From contig NZ_NKQJ01000001.1 of assembly GCF_002312815.1 (NCBI RefSeq), forward strand, positions 248,126 to 312,125: a stretch of DNA of 64,000 bases, written 5' to 3'. Origin of the DNA: Agaribacterium haliotis (GTDB lineage Bacteria; Pseudomonadota; Gammaproteobacteria; Pseudomonadales; Cellvibrionaceae). The notes under the pieces are model-generated. The model did not search any database. It was not told the origin of the DNA and saw nothing but the letters and a program-made list of their open reading frames with translations. Of the stretch, positions 26,156 through 35,869 are shown piece by piece (positions within the stretch are counted from its first letter, which is position 1; the number at the start of each line of letters is the position of its first letter). A program made the position numbers and the translations under genes.

Positions 26156-28927
26156 TTAGAAAGAGCCTATTAACGTATTAAACAATTCCCGTGCCACACT
26201 GATAACTTGAGCATTTGCAGCGTACATCTGCTCAAAGCGAATAAGATCCGACGCTTCTTCGTCGAGGTTGACACCACTAATACTGTCGCGAAGTTTTTGG
26301 CTCTGCTCAAGTACCTGTTCGGCGGCATCGCGGTTAATTCCCGATGACGAAGTGTCTATGCCTACCGTTTCCACCAACGCGGCATAAGCATCGCTGTAAC
26401 TCAACACGCCCTGGCCCACGGTTTTTTGTGCCTCGAGCTCAACCAGTGATAAGGCATTGCGGTTATCGGAGGCCGCGTCGATATTAAAATCTAATGAAAA
26501 GGTATCGTTGGCGGCAGGCTCGCCGCGAAGATAAACTTGAATACCTAGATAGGTTGACTGCGCAAAACCTGCGGCGCTCGGATCGCCAAATAAAGCACTG
26601 ACCGGGGCTCCCGCCGGAAACGCAACGCCATCGGGCAAAAATAAATCCAAGGTTCCACCAACCGCCAACGCAGCCGTTACACCAACACCCTGACCATCGA
26701 GTGCAACAACAGGGTTGATGCCGTCACTGACATTCATCGTGTCCGGGCCGGTATTATCCGCCTCCAGGGTGATTTGAATATCATCGCCGTGCGCTGCATA
26801 AATACGAAGCTCCTCTATGCCAGTGGCCGCATCAACGGCCGATTTAGCAAAAAAACCAAGCGCCTGAAGGTTGCTATTGTCATTGATACGCTGCTCCAGA
26901 TATTGATTAAAGGCCACTTCATCGGTGGCAGGATCCGGTACGTTGGCAGCGATAACAAAGGTGCCGAGGCCCGGATCAAACTCGTACTCAATCAAATCTT
27001 CACCATTGATATTTATTTGCAGCGGCGAACTGAGGCTTAAATTATTGGTTGCGCTTAATTCTGCATAACTGCTGGCGTTGCTCTCAACGCCTTCAATATT
27101 GCTAAATAAACTGGCGATTGCCCGCGCACTGGCATTTGCAGGAATCGTTACCGTATCAATCGATGCGCCACCACCTGAGGCACTCGGCGGCCTCTCAATG
27201 CTGATCACTTCGCTGGGATAACCATTAAATAAAGGCCCGCCACCAATCACCGGCACCGAGCCTGCGGGCAGACCAATACTGGCGCCATCCATCAGTACCT
27301 GGGTTTCACCCGGATCGCTGGAAAATAAGAAATTATCGGTACCGGGCACGTAGTCGCGCATCGACATCGGTGGGTTGAGCGGCTGCGGGTTTGCAGGGTC
27401 GCTGTTATCGAGCACTTCATAAATACTATCCGAGATAAAATTCACCAACAGTGGCGGACTAATTTGTCCCGGTGTCGCAAACAGCGGCAGTGCATTGCCG
27501 GCGGCATCGCTTAACGACAGTAGCTGCCCTGCGCTAATATCGGCGCTGCCGCGATTGCCCAGTGACGCATCGGTCAGTAGCGGCAAGGCAAATGCCAATT
27601 CATCTGGACTGACTAGCACCGACTCAAAATCGCGCGCGCCGTTGCGCACTGGCTGTAATAAAAACGAGTCTCCAGCTTGAAACGAGCCGCGCTCAAAGTA
27701 CAGCTCCATACCGTCAAACTCGACACTAAACGGGTAAGAGCCGGGTAATAGTTCACGGACAAGTTCGGCGCCATCACTTAATCGGGTAACGGTATATAAA
27801 CCGTCATTGACCATTTCGACTCGATAATCGCTGGTGCTCAACTGACCGGCATCGCGAATATACAAGCTCATCACCCGGTCATTTGGCGGCGGATTTTCAG
27901 AACTTGCGATAACCCGATCTAAGGTAACTTGCCTGTCGTTAACATCGAGAAAAAAATCGCCACCAAAATTATTATTTAAATCGAGACCGAGGTGATGCAT
28001 ATCGTTATAGCTGTCAGTAAGCACCACTGCCACTCGCCCCACTTGATTGTAGGTATCCGCTAACGCGTCATCGCGAAAGCGAAACAAGCCGCCTATTTCG
28101 CCGCCCAGGCTGCCCTCCGGCAATGGCCGCTGCGCTTCGTCCCCAACGAACACAAGTTGCCGCTGCGATGGGTTTTCAGGGTCGGCAACGACTGCTATTT
28201 GCCGGGCTTCCGAGCCGACCACCAGGTTCTGGCCATTGGCGATTAGGATATTAATTTCGCCAAAACCCTGATCGTAGGTTTGAAAACTGATGTATTTCGA
28301 CAGCTCTTTAAGTGTTTGATCGCGCTGATCCATTAAATCGTTTGGCTCACCGTTGCCGGAGCCGAGGGCGTCGGCAATTTTGCTGTTTAGCTCTGCGACA
28401 TTGGCAACCAGCGCATTCACTTCCGCCGCCGCCGTCTCTAATGCGCTATTGATGCCATCGTTAATCGACACAAGGCGTGAATGGATGGTATTAAAACGAT
28501 CCGCCAAGTTAATGGATTCGCTAATAATAAGCTGGCGCGCGGGAATAGAAGTTGGGTCGTCTGCGCCGTTTTGCATTGCCGCAAAAAAACTCTCAAACGC
28601 ACCGGAAAGCCCTGTGGATGCATCGGATAACAGCGAATCGAGCTGGGCGATTTCGCTGTGAAATACCTCGAGCTCGTTGTACAGGGTTGTATCAACGCGC
28701 AGCTGCTGAACCAAAAATTGATTTACCTGGCGCTCGACCGACGCAACACTGGCGCCGTTGCCGACATAAAAACCACCTTGAGGCGTCGCCGGTGCAGTCT
28801 CAGCCAAAACTCGCTGACGGCTATAACCATCGACGCCGGCGTTGGCAATGTTGTGCCCTGTGGTGCTCAGGGCCGACTGGCTAACCCGCAGACCGGTAAC
28901 CGCGGTGCCGAGAAGATCGGAGCTCAT
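26156..28927 (-). CDS. flgK: Hook-filament junction protein FlgK (enlarged)
   Basis: 923 residues against about 550 in enterics and about 680 in Pseudomonas. The N-terminus (LLGTAVTGLRVSQSALSTTG, NIANAGVDGYSRQRV) and C-terminus (SGVNLDEEASDLIRFEQMYA, ARELFNTLIGSF) are typical of HAP1. The extra length is a central Pro/Gly/Asp-rich part (about 330-820) that should face outward. The gene overlaps flgJ by four bases (ATGA), so it is translationally coupled. No frameshift or stop interrupts it. Confidence 0.95.
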   Translation of the reverse strand: MSSDLLGTAVTGLRVSQSALSTTGHNIANAGVDGYSRQRVLAETAPATPQGGFYVGNGASVASVERQVNQFLVQQLRVDTTLYNELEVFHSEIAQLDSLLSDASTGLSGAFESFFAAMQNGADDPTSIPARQLIISESINLADRFNTIHSRLVSINDGINSALETAAAEVNALVANVAELNSKIADALGSGNGEPNDLMDQRDQTLKELSKYISFQTYDQGFGEINILIANGQNLVVGSEARQIAVVADPENPSQRQLVFVGDEAQRPLPEGSLGGEIGGLFRFRDDALADTYNQVGRVAVVLTDSYNDMHHLGLDLNNNFGGDFFLDVNDRQVTLDRVIASSENPPPNDRVMSLYIRDAGQLSTSDYRVEMVNDGLYTVTRLSDGAELVRELLPGSYPFSVEFDGMELYFERGSFQAGDSFLLQPVRNGARDFESVLVSPDELAFALPLLTDASLGNRGSADISAGQLLSLSDAAGNALPLFATPGQISPPLLVNFISDSIYEVLDNSDPANPQPLNPPMSMRDYVPGTDNFLFSSDPGETQVLMDGASIGLPAGSVPVIGGGPLFNGYPSEVISIERPPSASGGGASIDTVTIPANASARAIASLFSNIEGVESNASSYAELSATNNLSLSSPLQININGEDLIEYEFDPGLGTFVIAANVPDPATDEVAFNQYLEQRINDNSNLQALGFFAKSAVDAATGIEELRIYAAHGDDIQITLEADNTGPDTMNVSDGINPVVALDGQGVGVTAALAVGGTLDLFLPDGVAFPAGAPVSALFGDPSAAGFAQSTYLGIQVYLRGEPAANDTFSLDFNIDAASDNRNALSLVELEAQKTVGQGVLSYSDAYAALVETVGIDTSSSGINRDAAEQVLEQSQKLRDSISGVNLDEEASDLIRFEQMYAANAQVISVARELFNTLIGSF

Positions 28928-30015
28928 GGTCTCACCCCAAGCTCGCCAGCCCCATCGCCACTTGAGCTATCGCCGTTAAACCCACTTCTGACTTTATCGC
29001 TCTCGCGCCAGTCTTTAATGCGCTCATAGACCGACATAATTTTGTTGCTGTAATTGGGGTCGGTTGCATAGCCGGCATCTTGCAGCGCGGCAACAAATTT
29101 CCCGGCATCGGCGGCAAGGCTCAAGGCCAAGTCATAGCGCCCGTTTTGACTAAGTAGGGCTCGGTAGTCTTCAAACGCTGCGGCGGCACCTTCGTAAGAG
29201 CGAAATTGCGCACTGACTTTTTTGGCAACACCGCCGATAAATTCGAGAGTTGTTTTGCTAACGCGATCGCCTTGCCAGGACGAACCCGCTTTAATATTAA
29301 AAAAGTTAAAACTGCTGAGCCCTTGCGAATCTTTAATTACTTTTTTGCCCCAACCGGTTTCAAGCGCGGCTTGTGCAAGCAGGATATCCGCATCAACTCC
29401 CAGTTTTTTTGCCGTCGCTTCAGCGTGCTGCTGCAGTTTATTTATAAAGTCATCCAGCCCGTCAACGTCGAAGCTCTTTTGCACGGAGTCTTGATCTACC
29501 CGGCTACTATCGACCTTAATATCATTGGAGTTGGCGCCGTGAACTTCTACATCATTAAGCTTGCCACTATTAACAAGATGGTCTCTCGCCGCGCCACTAT
29601 CTACAGCGTGGCCATTGGCGTTAACTAGCGCCGCACGCTTAGCTACGGCCGGGGCTTGAAGTTCCGACTGTTGAATGCTGCGCTGTTGCTCGCCACTTAA
29701 TTGCCGGTACATCGCATCGGCGATGCCAATGCCCCGGCCATGAGCCAGGCTTAGCGATAGCTGTTGATCGTACATATCGCGGTAAAAACGGCTCTCACTG
29801 CTATCGAACATCGAGCCTTGAGAAAACACATCGTTGGCCTGGCGCATCGACTTTAGCATCATCGAGACAAATAAAGATTCAAATTGCTGGGCAACTTTTT
29901 TTAACGCGGCCTCTTTATCTTTACTGTGCTTAAGTTGCTGCAAACCGCTTAAATCGGTGTAGACATCTGTTGTAGCTAGTGCGGCGGAACTGTGGCCAAG
30001 GGCATCGTAGCTCAT
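28924..30015 (-). CDS. flgJ: FlgJ rod-cap and peptidoglycan hydrolase
   Basis: 363 residues, two domains. The N-terminal rod-cap part (about 25-110; LKKVAQQFESLFVSMMLKSM, SRFYRDMYDQQLSLSLAHG) and the C-terminal glucosaminidase (about 190-345; LLAQAALETGWGKK with catalytic E219, NFFNIKAG, FEDYRALL) are joined by a ~75-residue linker. FlgJ opens the peptidoglycan so the rod can pass. Its ATG shares one base with the flgI stop (TAATG). Confidence 0.96.
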   Translation of the reverse strand: MSYDALGHSSAALATTDVYTDLSGLQQLKHSKDKEAALKKVAQQFESLFVSMMLKSMRQANDVFSQGSMFDSSESRFYRDMYDQQLSLSLAHGRGIGIADAMYRQLSGEQQRSIQQSELQAPAVAKRAALVNANGHAVDSGAARDHLVNSGKLNDVEVHGANSNDIKVDSSRVDQDSVQKSFDVDGLDDFINKLQQHAEATAKKLGVDADILLAQAALETGWGKKVIKDSQGLSSFNFFNIKAGSSWQGDRVSKTTLEFIGGVAKKVSAQFRSYEGAAAAFEDYRALLSQNGRYDLALSLAADAGKFVAALQDAGYATDPNYSNKIMSVYERIKDWRESDKVRSGFNGDSSSGDGAGELGVRP

Positions 30016-31133
30016 TAGATCACCACTATCTCTGCTTTTAGCGCACCGGCCTGTTTTAGCGCCTCAAGTATGGCCATTAAATCGCCGGGCGCCGCACCAA
30101 CCTCATTGACCGCACGAACGATATCATCGAGACTCGGCCCCGGTGCAAAGTTAAACATCTGGCCACTTTCTTCTTGAATCTCTACATCGCTCTCAGGCAC
30201 AACAACCGTCTCACCATCGGCAAAGGCATTTGGCTGACTGACAGCTGAACTCTCGCTGATCGTTACCGTTAAAGAACCGTGAGTGACCGCAACCGGCGCA
30301 ACCCGAACGTGCTTACCTACGACAATGGTACCGGTGCGCGAATTAATAATAATTTTTGCTGCAGCTTCGGCCGGTGTAACCTCGACATTTTCAAGTAGGG
30401 CCAGATAATCAACCCGATGAGCTGGATTAAGTGGCGCCTGAACTTTAATGCTAGCCGCATCTGTCGGCTGGGCCACATCCGGCCCAAGCAAGCGATTAAT
30501 ACTGTCGGCAACCCGTTTGGCGGTAGTAAAGTCAGGGTTGTGTAAATTAAATTGTATTTCATTGTCGCCGCCAAATTTAGTTGGCACAGAGCGCTCGACC
30601 ATTGCTCCATCAGGTATGCGACCCACGCTCGGTACATTAACGGTAATACGCGAGCCGTCTTTACCCTCAGCGCCAAAACCACCGACAATCAAATTGCCCT
30701 GGGCGATGGCGTAAACCTGACCGTCAATACCTTTTAGCGGCGCCATTAATAAGGTTCCGCCTCTAAGGCTCTTTGCATTGGCAATCGACGAAGCGGTTAC
30801 ATCAATTTTATGACCCGGTTTTGCAAATGCAGGCAGCTCAGCGTGAAGCGCCACGGCCGCAACATTTTTTAACTGAAAACTCGAACCGGGTGGAAGAGTA
30901 ATACCGAGCTGGCTCAACATCGCCTCAAAGCTCTGCGTGGTAAACGGTGTTTGGTTAGTTTTGTCACCGGTGCCATCAAGCCCCACAACCAAACCGTAGC
31001 CGACAAGTTGGTTGCTGCGCACACCGGCAATCGAGGCAATATCTTTCAGGCGTTCGGCCAGCGAAAACATAGGCTGAAGCGAAATGAAAAACAGCAAAAT
31101 CAAACAATTAAAACGCAACATCAGAACGGCCAT
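30015..31133 (-). CDS. flgI: Flagellar P-ring protein FlgI
   Basis: 372 residues with a Sec signal peptide (hydrophobic [20 protein letters not shown], cleavage near SLA-ER at 26). The mature protein carries the conserved [20 protein letters not shown], and ends with the [17 protein letters not shown] segment typical of FlgI. It forms the bushing around the rod in the peptidoglycan layer. The start overlaps flgH by 13 bases; an ATG four codons on (31121) overlaps the flgH stop by one base and is an equally good start. Confidence 0.95.
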   Translation of the reverse strand: MAVLMLRFNCLILLFFISLQPMFSLAERLKDIASIAGVRSNQLVGYGLVVGLDGTGDKTNQTPFTTQSFEAMLSQLGITLPPGSSFQLKNVAAVALHAELPAFAKPGHKIDVTASSIANAKSLRGGTLLMAPLKGIDGQVYAIAQGNLIVGGFGAEGKDGSRITVNVPSVGRIPDGAMVERSVPTKFGGDNEIQFNLHNPDFTTAKRVADSINRLLGPDVAQPTDAASIKVQAPLNPAHRVDYLALLENVEVTPAEAAAKIIINSRTGTIVVGKHVRVAPVAVTHGSLTVTISESSAVSQPNAFADGETVVVPESDVEIQEESGQMFNFAPGPSLDDIVRAVNEVGAAPGDLMAILEALKQAGALKAEIVVI

Positions 31134-31819
31134 ATTGCACTGTTAAAGAAGCGGCTGGCCCAACCCATTTGCTGGGCATCGGCGAACTCACCCGTACCGG
31201 CATATTGAATACGTGCATTGGCAATTTTCGTGGACATAACCGTATTGCTTGGGCTGATATCATCGGGTCGGATAAGGCCACTGATACGAATAAACTCATC
31301 ACCGCGATTTAAGGTTATCCATTTTTCACCTCGCACAAGTAGTGTTCCATTTGGATAAACATCAATGACCGTGACCGATATGCTGCCGCGTAATGAATTG
31401 CTTTGATCGGCATCGCTTTCGCCAGTAAATTCACGCTCCATGCCTAAATCGGTAACCAGGCTCATATTGCCAAGACCGGGTGTTGTTCCAAGTACGGTAC
31501 CGCCGTTGGCAGCAGTTGTTGCCAGCTCGTTGTCTTTAGTGATTTCTATATTTGCACTTTTATTTGCGCTGGTATTTTCCTGGAGCACAATGGTCAAAAT
31601 ATCTCCGATACGTTTCGCTTTGCGATCGCCAAATAGATCCAACGCAACATTTTGTCGATACAGTGAACCGTTGTTTGCCTGTGCTGGAATATCGTGTGCA
31701 CGCATTACCGGGGCGTAATATGGATCGTCGGGTACCGGAGGCGCCTGAACCACACAGCCGTTTAACAGCACTAGTGCAATAGCGCTAAGGGAATAGTTAC
31801 TCACAGCAAGACGGCACAT
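31121..31819 (-). CDS. flgH: Flagellar L-ring lipoprotein FlgH
   Basis: 232 residues. A lipoprotein signal ends in LLNGC, with the lipidated Cys at 22. The body holds the FlgH landmarks: [59 protein letters not shown] and the [20 protein letters not shown] end. It forms the outer-membrane ring of the basal body. It begins nine bases after flgG. Confidence 0.96.
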   Translation of the reverse strand: MCRLAVSNYSLSAIALVLLNGCVVQAPPVPDDPYYAPVMRAHDIPAQANNGSLYRQNVALDLFGDRKAKRIGDILTIVLQENTSANKSANIEITKDNELATTAANGGTVLGTTPGLGNMSLVTDLGMEREFTGESDADQSNSLRGSISVTVIDVYPNGTLLVRGEKWITLNRGDEFIRISGLIRPDDISPSNTVMSTKIANARIQYAGTGEFADAQQMGWASRFFNSAIWPF

Positions 31820-31828
31820 TTAATTCAC

Positions 31829-32614
31829 TCACAAGTTCTGCGTGACAAACTGCAGCATTTGATCTGCAGTGCTGACAACTTTTGAATTCATTTCATAAGC
31901 GCGTTGAGTGGTAATCATATTTACCATCTCCTCAACAATATCGACATTCGAGTTTTCCAGCATGCCCTGCTTGATCTGTCCGAGGCCATCCTCTCCCGGG
32001 GTACCGGTAATCGGGTCGCCGCTGGCGGCCGTTTCGACAAATAAATTACTGCCGATAGCTTGCAGGCCCGCCGGATTAACAAAGTCGACGGTCTGAATAT
32101 TTCCAAGCACTTGCGGGTCCGGGGTTCCGGGTACAAACGCTGAAACAATGCCATCGGTTCCGACCGTAAGCCTGTCTGCATCCTGGGGCACGGTAATATT
32201 CGGATCGAGCAACAGACCATTGGCCGTAACAATTTCGCCATCACCATTTAAATGAAACTGGCCAGAGCGCGTGTAAGCAATGGTGCCGTCACTTTGTTGA
32301 ATTTGAAAAAAACCGCGGCCATCGACCGCCCAATCCAAAGGCTGATCGGTAATTTGCAAACTGCCATAACTAAACTGCTTTTGTGTTCCGGCGACGCGCA
32401 CACCCGTACCAAGCTGCAAACCCGATGGGATTTGCGCTTCTTCCGTGGCCTGAGCTCCGGGTTGGCGCCGAATTTGGTAGAGCAGATCTTCAAACACTAC
32501 ACGATCGCGCTTGTAACCAACGGTTGAAGCGTTAGCCAGGTTATTGGCGATGGTCGTCAGCTGCATATCCTGAGCGGCCAGGCCTGTTTTACTTACATAG
32601 AGCGCAGAGTGCAT
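31829..32614 (-). CDS. flgG: Flagellar distal rod protein FlgG
   Basis: 261 residues, the usual length. The N-terminal rod motif (ALYVSKTGLAAQDMQLTTIA, NNLANASTVGYKRDR), the LDWAVDGRGFFQI strand and the C-terminal NVDIVEEMVNMITTQRAYEM helix are all conserved. FlgG makes the distal rod that spans the P and L rings. It starts 66 bases after flgF. Confidence 0.97.
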   Translation of the reverse strand: MHSALYVSKTGLAAQDMQLTTIANNLANASTVGYKRDRVVFEDLLYQIRRQPGAQATEEAQIPSGLQLGTGVRVAGTQKQFSYGSLQITDQPLDWAVDGRGFFQIQQSDGTIAYTRSGQFHLNGDGEIVTANGLLLDPNITVPQDADRLTVGTDGIVSAFVPGTPDPQVLGNIQTVDFVNPAGLQAIGSNLFVETAASGDPITGTPGEDGLGQIKQGMLENSNVDIVEEMVNMITTQRAYEMNSKVVSTADQMLQFVTQNL

Positions 32615-32680
32615 TAAACTTCTCCCAGCTGACGCTAGCGCGCAGCAGTTTTACTTTTTGTTCTGTTGGCAAGCGATTAA

Positions 32681-33427
32681 TTATGAAATCTGCAGCATTC
32701 TTGCCGATGCCTCAGAATTTTGTTTTACGGTTTGCATTAACTTAACTTGCATTTCATATTGACGGCTAAGATTTAGCACCGACACCAATTCATCAACGGC
32801 GTTAACATTACTGCCCTCAAGAAAGCCAGATACGACACGCACGGTTGCATCCGCCTCCAACTCCGCTTCCGGATTTTTTAAACGAAACAAACCGTCTTCC
32901 GATTTGCGTATGGCATCGGTTTGCGGCTTCGCTAAAAAGATGCGATCGACCAAGACGGTTTCATCGGCGTTGGCACCAACAGGTACAATGGTCACGGCTC
33001 CGTCGATGCCGATATCAATTTTTTCAAATGGCGGTACCGCGATCGGTCCGCCATTGCCGAGCACCGGCAAGTTGCTGCCGTTCAGTAACACACCAAATGC
33101 GTCAACGTGAAGTGAGCCTGCACGCGTCAGCGCTTCGCCGCCATCCGGGGTTTGCACACCAATAAAACCGTCACCATCGACGGCGATATCAAGCTCGCGC
33201 CCGGTCTGTATCATTGCCCCATGCTGAAAGTTCGTGCCCTGGTTTTCAGTGATGGCATAGGCTCTGGAGGCATGGCCATCGCCGTAATACACACCGAGAG
33301 CCCTGGCCTGATTAAATTCAGATTTAAACGCTGTGGTATTTAAGTTGGCGAGATTATTTGCGCTGGCTGTTTGCGCCAACATATTGTGTTTGGCGCCGGT
33401 CATCGCAATATAGAGAGCTTTATCCAT
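32681..33427 (-). CDS. flgF: Flagellar proximal rod protein FlgF
   Basis: 248 residues with the FlgF signature start DKALYIAMTGAKHNMLAQT, ASANNLANLNTTAFKSEF, and C-terminal SNVNAVDELVSVLNLSRQYE helix. It is the first gene of flgFGHIJKL: a sigma-54 site lies 41 bases upstream and the terminator of flgBCDE lies beyond that, so rod/ring/junction genes form a unit separate from flgBCDE. Confidence 0.96.
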   Translation of the reverse strand: MDKALYIAMTGAKHNMLAQTASANNLANLNTTAFKSEFNQARALGVYYGDGHASRAYAITENQGTNFQHGAMIQTGRELDIAVDGDGFIGVQTPDGGEALTRAGSLHVDAFGVLLNGSNLPVLGNGGPIAVPPFEKIDIGIDGAVTIVPVGANADETVLVDRIFLAKPQTDAIRKSEDGLFRLKNPEAELEADATVRVVSGFLEGSNVNAVDELVSVLNLSRQYEMQVKLMQTVKQNSEASARMLQIS

Positions 33428-33467
33428 CGCTAGTTTTCTGTCACTTTGCCTACGTCACTAGGAAATT

Positions 33468-33483
33468 TGCAAAAGCAGTGCCA
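33468..33483 (-). promoter_or_regulatory. Sigma-54 promoter of flgFGHIJKL
   Basis: Minus-strand TGGCACTGCTTTTGCA has perfect TGGCAC and TTGCA boxes with 12-base GG-GC spacing, 41 bases before the flgF ATG. The flgBCDE terminator lies about 60 bases further upstream. Confidence 0.85.
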
Positions 33484-33541
33484 GATAAATTACAAAATCA
33501 AAAACATCTGCGAACAACAGAAAACGCAAAGCCAGATGGAG

Positions 33542-33580
33542 AAAAAGCGCTGCCCGGATACATAGGCGTCCAGGCAGCGC
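33542..33580 (-). terminator. Terminator of the flgBCDE operon
   Basis: Read on the minus strand, GCGCTGCC and GGCAGCGC form a perfect 8-bp stem, lengthened inward by GGA/TCC across one mismatch, followed by TTTTTC. Between it and the flgE stop lies only the palindromic element at 33608-33874, which therefore sits in the 3' untranslated part of the flgBCDE message. Confidence 0.8.
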
Positions 33581-33607
33581 AGAGACTTAAAACAAGAATA
33601 CAGACCT

Positions 33608-33874
33608 TAGGGCCTGTTAACACTAATTAAATGCACCCTGTTGCGCCCCTCATTCCGCTATCAAGGCGTTTGGAGCGCAGTTTGGTTGTTCCAAATAAGC
33701 GACAAACAACACAGAGAGCGGGATGAGGGGCACAACCCGAAGGGCTGGGCCTGAATATCCGCCCCGATGCGTTACTTTTCGCTTATTTAGCTTGCTAAAC
33801 TGCGCTCAAAGTGCCTTTCTGGTCGAATACTCAGGCTCCAGCAGAGCGTATTTAATTAGTGTTAACAGGCCCTA
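33608..33874. mobile_element. MITE-like palindromic element, copy 1
   Basis: 267 bases including a TA at each end. The ends are perfect 23-bp inverted repeats beginning GGGCCTGTTAACACTAATTA (25 bp with the TA). Inside are two more inverted pairs that interlock: 33640-33658 with 33718-33736 (18 of 19 or better after one G-T) and 33673-33701 with 33780-33807. It has no open frame of gene length. A second copy, about 97% identical (seven substitutions, one indel), lies at 37613-37880 in the same orientation. TA flanks and lack of a transposase suggest a non-autonomous element moved by an IS630/Tc1-type enzyme, but which is not known. It begins three bases after the flgE stop codon. Confidence 0.82.
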
Positions 33875-33877
33875 TGA

Positions 33878-35860
33878 TTAGCGCAAGTTAATAATTGTTT
33901 GTGTTGTCTGATCAGCCGTTTCGATGGTTTTCGCACTGGCCTGGAAGTTGCGCTGGGCGATAATTAGATTTACCAGCTGCTCACTTAAGTCAACGTTGGA
34001 GTCTTCCAGCGCACCGCTCTGAACGGCGCCGAGCGACGATGTGCCGGGTTCATTAATAACCGGATCACCCGATTCAAAGGTCTGCGCCCAGGATGTATCG
34101 CCTATGGGCTGCAGCCCCTGTTGATTGGCAAAGTCGGCCAGCAGCACCTGTCCCAGCGCCAGTGACTCACCATTGGTAAAACGAGCAAAAACAATACCGC
34201 CGCCATCAACCGTTAAGCCGCTTAATTGGCCGGAGGTAAAACCGTTTTGATAAACCGTATTGACCGCAAACGGCGTTCCAAATTGGGTGCTGCCATCAAC
34301 ACTGATCAAAAAGTTAGAACTGATTGGCGGCTCCGGAATCGGTACAGTACCACTCAAGTTGGGCGGCAAAGCGCCATTGGGTAAACCGTCATCGCCGTAG
34401 ACCGTCCAGTTAGTAATTAAAAAATCACTCGTGCGCTGATCGTCGAGCGAGCCGTTGGGATTAAAATAGATATCAAAACTCGCCCTTGTCGGGGCGGTTG
34501 GGTCCGTCGCCGTTGGATCGGGGTTGCCGACATCTCGCCCGTCGATCAACACGTGCATTTCCCAGTGGTTCGGCGGCGCGGTGGGATCGGTGGGGTTAAA
34601 TGGTTGTTTGACAAAATACTGCGTCATCACATGCGGCACACCGAGACTATCGTAAATAGTTGTTGAGGTTGCCGAGTTATACGTCGCCGGATCGTCGGGG
34701 TTAAACGAGTTGACTTCAACTGCAACAAATTCGGGGTTGGCCGGGTCGGTCATATCCCCCAGGGCCTGAAAAATTCCCGTGCCGCTGGGCACTTCGTTGC
34801 TGACGATATAACCGTCTTCAACAATAATATCGAGTGTGCCGCCAACGTTAGCGGTGTCGGTCGCGCCGCCGACCACAAGCGCCTGAGCCGCTCCTGCTGG
34901 CCCCGCGACGTTGAGGGTTGCCCCGGCATCGCCGGCAATATTAATAACCAAGTCTGAGCCGACACTCGAATTGATCGACAGATCACCGGACACAGGATCC
35001 AAACTTGCCGTTACCCCCGGCAAGGTAGAATTAGTCAGCGCGTTCACCGCCGTTTCCAGTTCAGTTAAAGAATTTACATTTAACGGAACGTTATTTACGG
35101 TGACCGTTAACGGACTGGTAAGGTTGTTAAAATTTGACAAAGTCGCATCGGTCGATGCCGTCGCGGTTAAACCTAACACTGCGTTCATTTCACCGGCGAT
35201 AACCGCCGCCGATGCATCGTCAGCGGAAGTGTAGGTTAACACCGCACCATCCGGGTTAGTGATATCAATACTCTGCGCCGGATACCCATTAGTGGCGCCC
35301 GCTTGGGCAACACCAATAACCGGGCCGTTCGACATAAATTGCTGACCGCGACTCGGCAGTACTTCGGCGGTTGCATCAAAATTTAACTGCTGATCTACCG
35401 CCGTTGTTTGGCGCGGGTCAATAATATTCTGATCAATCTGTAAATCCCCTATCTGAGGAACAATATTACCAGCCGTATCCGTACCGTAACCCTGTAGTCG
35501 CGCGCCGCCATTGGAGACAACATAACCTTCCGGGTCAACGCCAAAAGCGCCGGAGCGGGTATAAGTTAAACCGCCCTCTTCACTTAAAATAAAAAAACCT
35601 TTGCCGTTGACCGCAAGATCAAGCGCATTTTCTGTAAAGCTAATATTACCCTGGGAAAACTGCTGACTGACATCTTCAATTTTTACCCCGGCACCGATCG
35701 CGTTACTGCCCGCCCCAAGCACCGAGGTTGCGTACACGTCGCCAAATTCGGCTCGCGACGATTTAAAACCCGTGGTTGATGCGTTGGCAATATTGTTGCC
35801 GGTTATCTCCAGGTCGGCCGACGCGGCCCGAATTCCGCTTAATGCTGTATCAAAAGGCAT
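33878..35860 (-). CDS. flgE: Flagellar hook protein FlgE
   Basis: 660 residues, longer than the ~400 of enteric FlgE. The N-terminus (FDTALSGIRAASADLEITGN, IANASTTGFKSSRAEF), the ALDLAVNGKGFFIL strand and the C-terminal NVDLSEQLVNLIIAQRNFQA helix are conserved; the middle holds an insertion of Thr/Asp/Pro-rich sequence (about 180-430). FlgE polymerises into the hook. It ends the flgBCDE order, with the palindromic element three bases after its stop and the operon terminator beyond that. Confidence 0.96.
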   Translation of the reverse strand: MPFDTALSGIRAASADLEITGNNIANASTTGFKSSRAEFGDVYATSVLGAGSNAIGAGVKIEDVSQQFSQGNISFTENALDLAVNGKGFFILSEEGGLTYTRSGAFGVDPEGYVVSNGGARLQGYGTDTAGNIVPQIGDLQIDQNIIDPRQTTAVDQQLNFDATAEVLPSRGQQFMSNGPVIGVAQAGATNGYPAQSIDITNPDGAVLTYTSADDASAAVIAGEMNAVLGLTATASTDATLSNFNNLTSPLTVTVNNVPLNVNSLTELETAVNALTNSTLPGVTASLDPVSGDLSINSSVGSDLVINIAGDAGATLNVAGPAGAAQALVVGGATDTANVGGTLDIIVEDGYIVSNEVPSGTGIFQALGDMTDPANPEFVAVEVNSFNPDDPATYNSATSTTIYDSLGVPHVMTQYFVKQPFNPTDPTAPPNHWEMHVLIDGRDVGNPDPTATDPTAPTRASFDIYFNPNGSLDDQRTSDFLITNWTVYGDDGLPNGALPPNLSGTVPIPEPPISSNFLISVDGSTQFGTPFAVNTVYQNGFTSGQLSGLTVDGGGIVFARFTNGESLALGQVLLADFANQQGLQPIGDTSWAQTFESGDPVINEPGTSSLGAVQSGALEDSNVDLSEQLVNLIIAQRNFQASAKTIETADQTTQTIINLR

Positions 35861-35869
35861 ACTACGCTC

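Noticed and set aside
33608..33874. Integron attC-type recombination site
   Set aside because: The element has long perfect terminal repeats with TA flanks and no attC core sites or cassette genes, so a MITE-like element fits better.
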